A stretch of DNA of 64,000 bases from RGIG8700 sp045648505 (GTDB lineage Bacteria; Bacillota; Clostridia; RGIG6154), in NCBI GenBank assembly GCA_045648505.1, contig JAZROD010000005.1, positions 1 through 64,000 on the forward strand. The letters are read 5' to 3'. Positions 31,664 to 40,464 of the stretch are shown here, piece after piece. The translations under genes and the position numbers were made by a program. Each line of letters opens with the position of its first letter. The stretch's first letter is position 1. Below the pieces are notes generated by a model that ran no database searches, was not told where the DNA came from, and saw nothing but the letters and a program-made list of their open reading frames with translations.

Positions 31664-32342
31664 ATGTATATCCTCCATGTTTCTCATCTCTTACAATACA
31701 TCCATTGCGTAGCTCTATAACCCTCTTTTGCATTGAATTAACTACATTTATGTCATGGGTAACTACAATAACCGTAGTACCCATTTCGTTAATTTGTGTC
31801 AAGATTTGCATAATCTCTGAGGTCATCACAGGATCAAGATTTCCTGTAGGCTCGTCGGCAATTAAAACTGCCGGATTATTCACCATAGCCCTTGCAAGAG
31901 CAACCCTCTGTCGCTCTCCTCCTGAAAGCTCGTCCGGCATACAATATGCTTTATCTGATATTCTAACAAGTTCCAACCATTGTGGAACTATTTCGTTTAT
32001 TTCCTCGTTGCTTGCACCACGAACTCTTAATGCAAAAGCAATATTGTTATATACATTTTTGGTGGATAGTAATCTAAATTCTTGAAAAACCACCCCTAAA
32101 GAACGCCTATAGTATGGTATCTGCTTATCAGTTAATTCCGAAACATCAACTCCACCAACGTATACATTTCCTGATGTTTGCTTTTCATCTGCTAAAATAA
32201 GTTTTGTTATTGTTGATTTTCCTGCTCCGGACTGTCCAATAATAAATGCAAATTCTCCTTGTTCAATATGAAAAGAAACATCCGTCAAAGCCATTGTTTC
32301 TGTGCTTTCATATTCCTTATAAACATTTTCAAAATAAATCAA
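31653..32342 (-). CDS. ftsE: FtsE, ABC-type ATPase
   Basis: I place the start at a TTG (32342), because GAGGTGG precedes it and the product then begins LIYFENVYKEYE as FtsE proteins do. It has Walker A GQSGAGKST, Q-loop VVFQEFRLL, signature LSGGERQRVALARA, Walker B VLIADEPTGNLDP and the switch His in VVTHD. FtsE drives FtsX. The usual length is about 228 residues and this is 229. Confidence 0.96.
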   Translation of the reverse strand: MIYFENVYKEYESTETMALTDVSFHIEQGEFAFIIGQSGAGKSTITKLILADEKQTSGNVYVGGVDVSELTDKQIPYYRRSLGVVFQEFRLLSTKNVYNNIAFALRVRGASNEEINEIVPQWLELVRISDKAYCMPDELSGGERQRVALARAMVNNPAVLIADEPTGNLDPVMTSEIMQILTQINEMGTTVIVVTHDINVVNSMQKRVIELRNGCIVRDEKHGGYTYGY

Positions 32343-32383
32343 TTTATCCACCTCTTTTTTATTCAAATCCCTATAAAACAGCA

Positions 32384-32423
32384 TATACGAATCAATAGCC
32401 TAAATAGTCTACCGATTCGTATA
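32384..32423. repeat. 10-bp inverted repeat upstream of ftsE
   Basis: TATACGAATC (32384-32393) and GATTCGTATA (32414-32423) are perfect inverted copies separated by 20 bases, located between the PP2C gene and ftsE. There is no long T run, so it is a weak terminator at best; it could also be an operator or an RNA stem. Confidence 0.5.
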
Positions 32424-32441
32424 TATCCACTTTTATTTTAA

Positions 32442-33233
32442 TTAAATCAAACCAGCAAGCACAACTGTTGTGTTGTCCTCGCCTCCTTTTTCATTAGCTT
32501 TTTCCACTAATTTTTTACATTTATCTTTTAAAGATATATTATCCTTTAGAATTTTTCCTATTTCATCATAGCTGAGCATATCTGTAAGACCATCACTACA
32601 TATCATAAATAAGTCATCTTTTTCAAGAATGATATTATCAGTTATATACGGTTCTAAAACCATCTCCTCCTGAAAGATGCCTAGATGTTGCGTGAGTTTT
32701 GATTTATCTTTATGTGTTCTTGCCTCATCTTCGGTAATCATCCCTAAATTAACAAGAGTCTGTGTCTGATTATGATCTTCGCTTATTTTCTTCAGCTCAT
32801 TCTTTCTATACAAGAATACTTTGCTATCACCTACATTAGATGCTACAGCTTCTTTTTTCTCAGGAGAAATACAAAGCAAGGCCATAGTTGAACCACTTCT
32901 TTCTCCGTTATTCTCTTGAATAAAGGTACATATTGCATTATTAGCACTTTGAACATAAGCATTCATATGCTCGTCAAACCTATTTATTAAATTGCTGTAT
33001 CTTTCTTTATAGCTAATAAGTTTTTTTACCGAAATATATGATGCCACTTCACCATATTTTTCCCCTCCCATACCATCACAAATACAAAGAACCTGTTCTG
33101 ATTTTGAAGAGAAATATGATTTCAAAATATATTGTTTCTGTTCTTCATTGATAAAACCATTTACGTAAAAGTTATCTTGATTAACTTTCCTTTTCATCCC
33201 GACAGAAGAACATACTACTGTCTTACATTTCAT
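32442..33233 (-). CDS. PP2C-type Ser/Thr protein phosphatase
   Basis: The 263-residue soluble protein has the PP2C metal-binding motifs: QDNFYVNG near residue 20, ICDGMGGEKYGEVAS near 60, MICSDGLTDML near 210 and GGEDNTTVVLAG at the end. It has no membrane helix, unlike the second PP2C at 37377. PP2C enzymes of this type reverse phosphorylation by Hanks-type kinases; the kinase gene lies two genes upstream. Confidence 0.94.
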   Translation of the reverse strand: MKCKTVVCSSVGMKRKVNQDNFYVNGFINEEQKQYILKSYFSSKSEQVLCICDGMGGEKYGEVASYISVKKLISYKERYSNLINRFDEHMNAYVQSANNAICTFIQENNGERSGSTMALLCISPEKKEAVASNVGDSKVFLYRKNELKKISEDHNQTQTLVNLGMITEDEARTHKDKSKLTQHLGIFQEEMVLEPYITDNIILEKDDLFMICSDGLTDMLSYDEIGKILKDNISLKDKCKKLVEKANEKGGEDNTTVVLAGLI

Positions 33234-33258
33234 ATTTACATGCCTCCGATAATGAAAT

Positions 33259-33287
33259 GACTATAGCGTATTTAAAGCGCTATAGTC
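33259..33287 (-). terminator. Hairpin after the 33298 gene
   Basis: GACTATAGCG - TATTTAAAG - CGCTATAGTC is a perfect 10-bp stem in the gap between the beta-propeller gene and the PP2C gene. The T run after it on the minus strand is weak (ATTTCATTAT), so it may be a partial terminator or a processing stem. Confidence 0.55.
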
Positions 33288-33297
33288 ACATTCCATC

Positions 33298-34668
33298 TTA
33301 ATTATGAATATATCTGATCACTGCGTTTTTAGGATCTGTTAAGTAAACATCATCACCTATAACTACCATATCCATAAGATAACTTGGAGCAAATGTAACA
33401 TCGCTACCTTTACCATTTATTGTTTCAGGATGTTGATCTGCTGTTACCTTTCCTGCAAGTGTTTCAGAGGTTACAGCTTGATATGCGCTATCCATCGAAA
33501 CTCTTCTGATTACATTATAATCAAGCACATATAAATAACCATTACTATAATCTAATCTTCTTGGCTCAAAGAACATTGCATTTGGTCCATCAACAAATTT
33601 CGTCTTTTCATCAGCACCTGCAAAAAGTTTCAATTTTCCTGTAGATACATTATAGAAATATAACGAACCCTTGACTGTATTACCCAAGAAAATATTTCCT
33701 TTATCATCAACTGCTAAACTTTTAATTCCTGAATCAAGTTGTGTAATGTAATTGATATCTGCCTTTGCCAAATCAAGTTGTCCTAAATAGGTCTGTCCTA
33801 CACCTACATTATTGTAAATAACATAGAGTTTTCCATCTTTTGAAATATCGAAGTCTGTAATGGTGCTATATGTTGCTTCAGTTACGAATATTCCTTCAGC
33901 TCCAGCATCGGTTAACTTTACAATACCATAGTATTTAACGCCATCTGTGTTCTGGAACTCATTAGTGAGAACATATATTTCGTTATTGTAGCATCTTACA
34001 AGGTTTGCGGTTATGTAAGAAGGCTCGAACTCTATTGTTTCGCTCTTTCCATTAGCTAGCTTTCTTATCATTCCACTGTCTGCTACTATGATATCTCCCT
34101 TTGCATTTACAGTAATGCCTTCAGGATCAACAAAAGCCATTGTAGAAAGTCCACTGTTGTGCTTTTTTCTCTCTCCTGTTCCGGCATAAGTTTCAACTGC
34201 ATAATTTCCAACATACTTAAGAGTTGTATCATACACAATCATTACTGTATTAGTTGTTCCATCCCAACCTACTACAGCATCTAATGCTTCAGCAAATGCT
34301 CGAACCGGAATATATGTTCTGTCATTTATAAGCATTGGAGCAACATCTGTCTGCAAAAGTTTTTGTTCCTGATTTGTTCTTTTTACTCTTGTAATATTCT
34401 TGTTTCCGATCTGCATACTTACGATTGTACTTTCATTCTTTAAGTTTGCAGTTTGAGTTCCATTTACCCAAATAACTTCGCACCCCATTGCTTCACCAAT
34501 AGCACGAAGGGGAAGCATTGTTCTTCCATCTACTAAAACAGGTTTGTCAGCGGTGTAAAGTTCTTTGTTGTTTATCATTATCTTAATGTCGCCGCTTGCT
34601 GCGTTTACTACTGTCCCTGATGCCATTAGCAAAAGCAATACAGAGAATATTAAAATTACTTTTTTCAT
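33298..34668 (-). CDS. Secreted copper amine oxidase-like N-domain protein with NHL-type propeller
   Basis: The 456-residue protein has a signal peptide (1-23). A copper amine oxidase N-terminal-like domain follows (about 28-145: VLVDGRTMLPLRAIGEAMGC, LINDRTYIPVRAFAEALDAV), a non-catalytic wall or polymer-binding module common in Clostridia. The rest (150-456) is made of NHL/SMP30-like blades (DPEGITVNAKGDIIVADSGM, ISKDGKLYVIYNN, EPRRLDYSNGYLYVLD). It lies 18 bases after the kinase gene, so it may be an outside partner or sensor of the kinase pathway. Confidence 0.82.
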   Translation of the reverse strand: MKKVILIFSVLLLLMASGTVVNAASGDIKIMINNKELYTADKPVLVDGRTMLPLRAIGEAMGCEVIWVNGTQTANLKNESTIVSMQIGNKNITRVKRTNQEQKLLQTDVAPMLINDRTYIPVRAFAEALDAVVGWDGTTNTVMIVYDTTLKYVGNYAVETYAGTGERKKHNSGLSTMAFVDPEGITVNAKGDIIVADSGMIRKLANGKSETIEFEPSYITANLVRCYNNEIYVLTNEFQNTDGVKYYGIVKLTDAGAEGIFVTEATYSTITDFDISKDGKLYVIYNNVGVGQTYLGQLDLAKADINYITQLDSGIKSLAVDDKGNIFLGNTVKGSLYFYNVSTGKLKLFAGADEKTKFVDGPNAMFFEPRRLDYSNGYLYVLDYNVIRRVSMDSAYQAVTSETLAGKVTADQHPETINGKGSDVTFAPSYLMDMVVIGDDVYLTDPKNAVIRYIHN

Positions 34669-34686
34669 TTTGACACCTCACCAAAA

Positions 34687-36864
34687 TTAATCAAAATCGA
34701 TATATACTTCCGGCATCCCTGCAGGATTACTTGCAGGAGGTGTCGTTTGTTGCGGTTGCTGCTGTACAGGTTGTTGCTGAACTGGTTGCTGTTGAACAGG
34801 CTGTTGCTGTACAGGTTGCTGTTGAGTTTGTGTAGAAGGTTTGGTCTGTGTAGTAGGTTTCTTTGTTGGTGTGCTCGGCTTTGTTGTTGCCGGTTTCTCC
34901 TCTACAACAGGCTCTTCAGTTTCTTCAGGTTCTTCTGTAATCTCTGGCTCTTCTATCTCTTCCGGAAGAACTATTCCGTATTTCTCGTCAATGTAAACTT
35001 CATATGATTTTGATAAGTCACCATCATTTACTATAGAAACCAAAAGTCTTATATAATTCGGTGATAATTTAATTGCACCTTCTGCTTGAGCTGCATGAGC
35101 AGTTATGCCAAACAGATTACTTGCTAAAAGTTGCTTTCCGTCATAACCACCTTCAATAATGATCTTCTCTTCGTCAAATACAGCATCATTGCATCTTAGA
35201 TTTCCATCTACAAAAATGTTTAAGAAATAGTCTTGCTCTCCAGCTATTATTTCTTCTTCAATCTTAGACAATTTACTTTTTCCGGTTTCGTTAGCGTAAA
35301 CATTCATATAGCTGCAATTTTCTTCTTCACTGAGAATATATTCACACTTTTCTATATCAGCTCTAAGTAAGGCATTAGTCGAACCATTCTGTGAATCAAT
35401 CTTGACCTCGCCTTTTCCAAGAATCATATGGAGAGTTGCAAGAATTTCTTGATTTGATGTTCCTAAATCTTTCTTTGCTACTGCAAAAACTTGTTCATCC
35501 TTGTTTGCATAATACTCTACACCGTATGCTTCCAATCGTGAAACTATCTTATTATAGTCAGCTTCAGGGATATTCTCATTAACTTTAAATTCAATAGGTT
35601 CTGTCAATTCAGAAACTGAGTTTACAGCAATTGAAGTCGGTACATCTTTACCACTGTTCATCCAGAAAATAGAACCTACAATAACCAACGCTATAACTGC
35701 CACTATTGGAGCAATAAATTTGAGAGGATTTTTCTTTGATTTAGCTGGTTTAGATGATGTATTAAATCTATTTCTTACATCTTCCATAACCTCTGTAGCA
35801 TCATCAAATCCCATTACCTCTGTTTGTTCGTCTCTTAAATGCTCGGTTCTATTAGGATTTTTACTGTTAGATACATAGTTGACAGATTTGATGTCGATAG
35901 AATCGCCACTCGGGAACATCAAAATTCCTTCGCCTTCGCTATACATTATAGCTTCAAGATCCTCACGCATCTGTGTAGGGCTTGAATATCTGTCATCTGG
36001 ATTAAAACTGCATGCCTTTAAAGCAATTTCAGCTAATCTGCAGCCTTCTTCTACACCGGATGGTGCTGGGAAATGATGGCCTCCCATTCTCATAATCAGC
36101 GCTCTTTCTCTATCGCTGTATGATATAGGATTAGGATACTGTGGCATGAATGGTGCTCTGTTGTGATTCAACAATCTATAAAGAACCACACCCAAAGAGT
36201 ATAAGTCAACACTTGAACCATACGGCTGACCTTTATATACTTCAGGAGCCATATATGTCTGTGTACCTGTCTTTGTAAGACCGGACTGTGTTTTTTCTAC
36301 TTCCTTTGCGATACCAAAATCACCGAGTTTAAAATCACCGCTATCTGAAATAAATATATTTTCAGGCTTAATATCTCTATGTATAATATTGTATTTTTGG
36401 CAAAGTTCAAGAGCACGGCACATATCTATACCGAGCTTAATTACATCTCTTTTAGTTATGGATGTCGTCTTCATATATGACATCATTGGTGTCAGGAGTT
36501 CCATTCTGATAAGAATATCCCAACCAATTCCGTCTTTATGCTTAATAACCTGATGGTCTTCATAACTTACGATATGGCTGTTACCCTTAAGTTTAGACAT
36601 CAAAACAAATTCGCTGACAATTTTCTCAACGAACTGCTGCAGATAACTTTCCGCACTGGTTGCATCCATTCCATCATCCAGAATACTGTCAAGTTCTGCT
36701 TGATTTTTTGGAATGGTAATTGTCTTCAGTGCAGCATGGTAGGTTGTACCAAAGTCCTCTCTTTCAATTTCATAGACAGCACCGAAATTACCCTCACCGA
36801 GCTTGTTTTTTATTTTCCAAGCTCCGAATATCGGTTCGTACTGCTTGTAGTAATTCACATCCAT
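34687..36864 (-). CDS. Hanks-type Ser/Thr protein kinase with membrane helix and Gln/Pro repeat tail
   Basis: The 725-residue protein has a complete kinase domain (about 15-300): glycine loop LGEGNFGAVY, Lys47, catalytic Asp164 in IHRDIKPENIF, Asp182 in GDFGIAK and the APE motif at 206-208. The juxtamembrane part carries two matching Thr motifs (QTEVM with T348 and ATEVM with T357), good candidate docking sites for an FHA domain once phosphorylated. A membrane helix lies at 382-402; the outer region has no PASTA repeats. The C-terminus has acidic stretches and tandem QQPVQ units. It sits with an FHA protein and two PP2C enzymes at the end of the Tad pilus genes, so it may control the pilus or the wall. 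Confidence 0.93.
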   Translation of the reverse strand: MDVNYYKQYEPIFGAWKIKNKLGEGNFGAVYEIEREDFGTTYHAALKTITIPKNQAELDSILDDGMDATSAESYLQQFVEKIVSEFVLMSKLKGNSHIVSYEDHQVIKHKDGIGWDILIRMELLTPMMSYMKTTSITKRDVIKLGIDMCRALELCQKYNIIHRDIKPENIFISDSGDFKLGDFGIAKEVEKTQSGLTKTGTQTYMAPEVYKGQPYGSSVDLYSLGVVLYRLLNHNRAPFMPQYPNPISYSDRERALIMRMGGHHFPAPSGVEEGCRLAEIALKACSFNPDDRYSSPTQMREDLEAIMYSEGEGILMFPSGDSIDIKSVNYVSNSKNPNRTEHLRDEQTEVMGFDDATEVMEDVRNRFNTSSKPAKSKKNPLKFIAPIVAVIALVIVGSIFWMNSGKDVPTSIAVNSVSELTEPIEFKVNENIPEADYNKIVSRLEAYGVEYYANKDEQVFAVAKKDLGTSNQEILATLHMILGKGEVKIDSQNGSTNALLRADIEKCEYILSEEENCSYMNVYANETGKSKLSKIEEEIIAGEQDYFLNIFVDGNLRCNDAVFDEEKIIIEGGYDGKQLLASNLFGITAHAAQAEGAIKLSPNYIRLLVSIVNDGDLSKSYEVYIDEKYGIVLPEEIEEPEITEEPEETEEPVVEEKPATTKPSTPTKKPTTQTKPSTQTQQQPVQQQPVQQQPVQQQPVQQQPQQTTPPASNPAGMPEVYIDFD
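34747..34835 (-). repeat. Tandem repeat coding the QQPVQ tail of the kinase
   Basis: A 15-base unit of the type CAACAGGTTGTTGCT, with small variations, is repeated in tandem about four to five times and encodes QQPVQ blocks. Related Gln/Pro-rich stretches occur in the FHA protein. Such tracts can change length by slippage. Confidence 0.65.
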
Positions 36865-36877
36865 TTTTGAACACCTC

Positions 36878-37387
36878 TTATATTATACATAAGTAATGAT
36901 TAACTATTGCCAATATAGTTCCTGTGGTTATTGCGAAAGAAAATCTAAAATAACTCTTTTCACTTCCGCCATAATTATATTTATCCATCTTTCTCATAAA
37001 GAAAGACATTTTTAAGTAGTTAAACAAATTCTTAAATCGTTCTACAAAGTTCTTGTTGAACAACATAAATCCAAGTGCAATTACTCCACCGGAAATAAAA
37101 GTTAATAGCATCGTCATTACACTAAGTTTAAATCCTAATACTGCTCCAATAGCACAGAGAGCTTTAACATCTCCTGCCCCAAGCATTTTAAGTGCATAAA
37201 GCGGAAACAGCACAAGTGGTATTAACATGCCATATAAACTGTCTAAAAAGCTACTGCAAATAAGTCCGTATGCAAGTCCAAGAATAATTGTAGGTAAGAC
37301 AACTTTATTTTTTATCTTAAAGCCTTTAATGTCTGTGATATTTATCAAGACTAAAAACACAGCACATATTAAAATCTTAATTGCCAT
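36878..37387 (-). CDS. A24-family prepilin peptidase-like protein (CpaA/TadV type)
   Basis: The protein has about 169 residues from the ATG at 37387; an ATG at 37399 is also possible and neither has an ideal ribosome binding site. Five to six hydrophobic helices and the two A24 aspartates are visible, ITDIKGFKIKNKV near residue 20 and LGAGDVKAL near 70. This short form without the methylase domain is typical of Tad-system peptidases that cut Flp pilin and pseudopilin leaders. It overlaps the membrane PP2C gene. A second A24 enzyme is at 40465. Confidence 0.88.
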   Translation of the reverse strand: MAIKILICAVFLVLINITDIKGFKIKNKVVLPTIILGLAYGLICSSFLDSLYGMLIPLVLFPLYALKMLGAGDVKALCAIGAVLGFKLSVMTMLLTFISGGVIALGFMLFNKNFVERFKNLFNYLKMSFFMRKMDKYNYGGSEKSYFRFSFAITTGTILAIVNHYLCII

Positions 37388-38345
37388 ACTCCACCTCATC
37401 TATAACGGATGAACTGCCAATATATTCACCACATATTGAACATGTTTTTCCAGGTATGAACATCATACATTTTATATGTTCCTGAATATGCTCCCATGAT
37501 AAGTATAAACAAGTTGCAATCCCTATGAGAAGAACGACTATTACAGCTAAAATCCACTTTAATGCAGTTTTCTTCTTAATTTTAGTAAACCTGCAAATTA
37601 CGGTAGATACATTATCATTTGCCATTCCAGGTTCAATTGCGTTTCTTACCTCTTCAGCTTTTCCTTTAAAAGGACTCTTTTTATTCTTTACTATTTCAAT
37701 CATTTTCTCAGGAGAAACATGATTATGAACGCCATCACAACACAAAAGAAATTTATCGCCAGACTTTATCTTGCCGTTTTTTGAATAAGTTCTAATTACA
37801 TCAAAAACTCCAATGCACATTGTAAGAACATTTTTCTTTTTGAAATTCTTAGCCTCTTCCTGTGTAATTTCTCCATTTCTAATCATATCAGCTACCAAAG
37901 ACTGATCTTCGGTTAACTGCGTAATGTTTTTGTCTCGTAATAGATATATACGACTGTCCCCGACATTTTTGATATAAAATCGGTTATCAATAGTCAATAA
38001 AAGGGATACTGTCGAACCAACCTTGCTGTCAACTTGGTGACTGAAAGCAAGTGCGCCGGCATTTATATCTCTTATTGCTTTTTCCAAAAGTTCATCGACA
38101 TCATGAGCCTTAATTATATGATGTTGCAGTAGTGCTTTTAGTTCATGATTCCACACACGAGAAAAATGTGTAACAACAAGGTTACTTATTTCCTCTCCAT
38201 ATGACAATCCTCCACACCCATCAGCAACAATAAATAGCCCTACTGAGTGATTGCAAATGACGTCGTTCTTTGAAAAAATACAATCCTGATTTGTTTGTTT
38301 GACATCGCCTATATCCGTATGAGAGCTTATTTCAATGTTAAACAT
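37377..38345 (-). CDS. PP2C-type phosphatase with C-terminal membrane helix
   Basis: The 322-residue protein has PP2C motifs (TNQDCIFSKND, IVADGCGGLSYGEE, LLCCDGVHNHV, NDNVSTVICRF) in residues 1-250. A membrane helix (about 262-282) and a short outer tail with two Cys residues (KTCSICGEYIG) follow. This makes it a membrane-tethered counterpart of the soluble PP2C at 32442. It lies between a prepilin peptidase and an FHA protein. Two phosphatases for one kinase may act at different sites or on different targets. Confidence 0.92.
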   Translation of the reverse strand: MFNIEISSHTDIGDVKQTNQDCIFSKNDVICNHSVGLFIVADGCGGLSYGEEISNLVVTHFSRVWNHELKALLQHHIIKAHDVDELLEKAIRDINAGALAFSHQVDSKVGSTVSLLLTIDNRFYIKNVGDSRIYLLRDKNITQLTEDQSLVADMIRNGEITQEEAKNFKKKNVLTMCIGVFDVIRTYSKNGKIKSGDKFLLCCDGVHNHVSPEKMIEIVKNKKSPFKGKAEEVRNAIEPGMANDNVSTVICRFTKIKKKTALKWILAVIVVLLIGIATCLYLSWEHIQEHIKCMMFIPGKTCSICGEYIGSSSVIDEVEYGN

Positions 38346-38372
38346 CTTGTATCAGCTCCTATTCGGTTTAAC

Positions 38373-39992
38373 TTAGCATCTAAATGTCATATCTACATTT
38401 GCAAGAGTAATTCTATCTCCATTAAATATCTGATATTCTGCGTTGCTTGCAATTCTCTGATTGCTTCCGTTAATATATGTACCGTTGGTTGAGTTATAAT
38501 CCTTAACAAAGTAATCAGTACCTCTTGTGATAAATTCCGCATGCATCTTGCTGATTTTGTTATTGCTTAATACAAAATCACACTGTCCGCGAAGTTTACC
38601 AATCATAAAGTTTTCTTTTGTAAGTTTAATCTTTGTAGAAAGCCCGTTCTCAAAATATTCAAGATATGCACCATCAGAATTGTTATCGTCTAATACAACT
38701 GTATCTTCGGATTCAAAATCGGACATTTGACCATACTGCTGTGTCTGCGCAGGTGCTACATATATAGGCTGAGGAATAGACTGTGCAACAGGAATCTGTA
38801 CTTGCTGCTGAACAGGCTGCTCTACAACCGGTGCTTCTTGTTGAACAGGTTGTTGTGTAACATTGTTCACAGGAGTCTTAACTGGCGCTTTAGGAATTTC
38901 CTTGCCAGGCATCGCAGGTCTTGCAGGAATATCTTTTCCAGGCATTGAAACTGCAGGTTTCTTAGTATTGTTTTTAGCAGGTTTTGATTCTTTTTTCTTA
39001 TCTTCTCCGTCTGCTTTTTTATTAACAAACATTTCTCTGTAAATAACAAAATCAACCACAGCTATTCCCAAAACAATTGCAAATAAATATTTAATATCTA
39101 TATTGCCATTTGCATCATTGAGAATTCCGCTCATTATACATGCAATAAATAATCCAACAAAAACTATCTGGAAAATAAGGAATTTTGTTTTAGCAGGATT
39201 TTTTTCATTATTCTCTGCTTTTGCCTTGTTTTTCTTATCTTCCTTTTTATCATTCTTTTTCGTTACCGGAATTTGACCATTAGGCATTACGGGGATATTC
39301 GGCTTTCTTTCCGATGTCTGGATATTAGTTTGAGGAATATTTACAGGCTGAACAGGAGGCTGTTGTGTCTGTACAGGTTGCTGATAAACAAGGGGTGTTT
39401 CAACTTTTGCTGGTTCAGGTTTTTTAGTTTCAACTCTAGGTTTATCCGACTTATACTTATCACACAACTTCTTTAATTCTATTGTAGTTAATGCAGGATT
39501 ATTGAGAGTTTCTAATAACACCTGTACAAAATTGTCATTAGAAATTTCAACCTTGCTTCCCATGATTAAGGAAAGTATAAAGTTCTTTAATGGCTCAATT
39601 CCACTATCTTCCATAGAGTTAGGAACATAAATAAAACTTGGTTCATAATTCCCTGGTTTAACAAATATGTATTCCTCGTCAAATACAATACCAGAACTTA
39701 CAAGCTGATACTCTTCAATATCTTCCAGAGCTGTTAAAGCCCCCTCGATAATTTTGATTAATCCAAGTTTTGGAATTTTGTTTTTGCTATCCATCTGAGC
39801 AAGCGCAATCTTGGATGTTATGTTGTAAGAAACTAAAACATCCTCATTTTTTTGTCTTTTGTTTGCCTTGATAATATTCTTGATATCATTGTTTGCAAGC
39901 ATCTGAAGCTGATAATTTACAATTCCTGCACCACCTTCAAATACGGCAACCAAGTAACTCGAATTACCCACTGTTTCGTATGAAAACTGCAT
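38373..39992 (-). CDS. FHA-domain membrane protein
   Basis: The 539-residue protein has an N-terminal domain (about 1-190) that resembles DUF6382, found with FHA domains in Clostridia. A Pro/Gln-rich linker, two membrane helices (about 270-315), a second Pro/Gln linker and a C-terminal FHA domain (about 450-539: MIGKLRGQCDFVLSNNKISK, HAEFI and NSTNGTYING) follow. FHA domains bind phosphothreonine. Just before the FHA domain is ESEDTVVLDD, a typical kinase target with a Thr. The inferred role is receiving or scaffolding signals from the kinase at 34687 at the membrane. Confidence 0.9.
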   Translation of the reverse strand: MQFSYETVGNSSYLVAVFEGGAGIVNYQLQMLANNDIKNIIKANKRQKNEDVLVSYNITSKIALAQMDSKNKIPKLGLIKIIEGALTALEDIEEYQLVSSGIVFDEEYIFVKPGNYEPSFIYVPNSMEDSGIEPLKNFILSLIMGSKVEISNDNFVQVLLETLNNPALTTIELKKLCDKYKSDKPRVETKKPEPAKVETPLVYQQPVQTQQPPVQPVNIPQTNIQTSERKPNIPVMPNGQIPVTKKNDKKEDKKNKAKAENNEKNPAKTKFLIFQIVFVGLFIACIMSGILNDANGNIDIKYLFAIVLGIAVVDFVIYREMFVNKKADGEDKKKESKPAKNNTKKPAVSMPGKDIPARPAMPGKEIPKAPVKTPVNNVTQQPVQQEAPVVEQPVQQQVQIPVAQSIPQPIYVAPAQTQQYGQMSDFESEDTVVLDDNNSDGAYLEYFENGLSTKIKLTKENFMIGKLRGQCDFVLSNNKISKMHAEFITRGTDYFVKDYNSTNGTYINGSNQRIASNAEYQIFNGDRITLANVDMTFRC

Positions 39993-39994
39993 TT

Positions 39995-40450
39995 TTATTC
40001 CTCCTCCAATTTAAATACATTTATTATCTCTTCCTTGTTTTTTATTACTACAAGCTGCAATAGAACTTTTTCTCCGATGTCAAATCTGTAGACATTTTCA
40101 CGTGAGTATGCAACCTTTGTATTTATAAACGACATATATTTAAAATAGCCTTTAGATGGTTCTTGAGGATCAATGTCCTTCAAATATATATCCTTTACAA
40201 CATCTTCTTTTAAAGTGTAGTCACCTTTATTAATTTTCTTTTCAATAATTTTTTCTCTCTTTGTTAATGCCATGATCAAAAATTCAGATATAAGCGCGTA
40301 GACCAATAATGTAATTAACCCGCCAAATCTCAGAGGATTAGCAGCAACAACATAAATAATTAAGTAAGGAATTCTATACGCATATCTCCTGTATTTTTTT
40401 CTTCTTATATATTTTTTGTTTGCTTGTTCAATAATAGAATTTCTGCTCAT
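39995..40450 (-). CDS. Small membrane protein of unknown function in the Tad/kinase run
   Basis: The start is the ATG at 40450 (MSRNSIIEQANKKYIRRKKY), which follows AGAGAGG. The 151-residue product has a basic N-terminus, two membrane helices (about 25-70) and a charged C-terminal part (KREKIIEKKINKGDYTLKED). It sits between a prepilin peptidase and the FHA protein with almost no spacing, so it is part of the same transcript. No family recognised. Confidence 0.7.
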   Translation of the reverse strand: MSRNSIIEQANKKYIRRKKYRRYAYRIPYLIIYVVAANPLRFGGLITLLVYALISEFLIMALTKREKIIEKKINKGDYTLKEDVVKDIYLKDIDPQEPSKGYFKYMSFINTKVAYSRENVYRFDIGEKVLLQLVVIKNKEEIINVFKLEEE

Positions 40451-40464
40451 AGTTTTTCCTCTCT

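Noticed and set aside
34747..35007. Leu/Arg-rich plus-strand reading frame opposite the kinase tail
   Set aside because: It is the mirror of the CAG/CAA-rich repeat of the kinase, with no ribosome site; the kinase frame is clearly the coding one.
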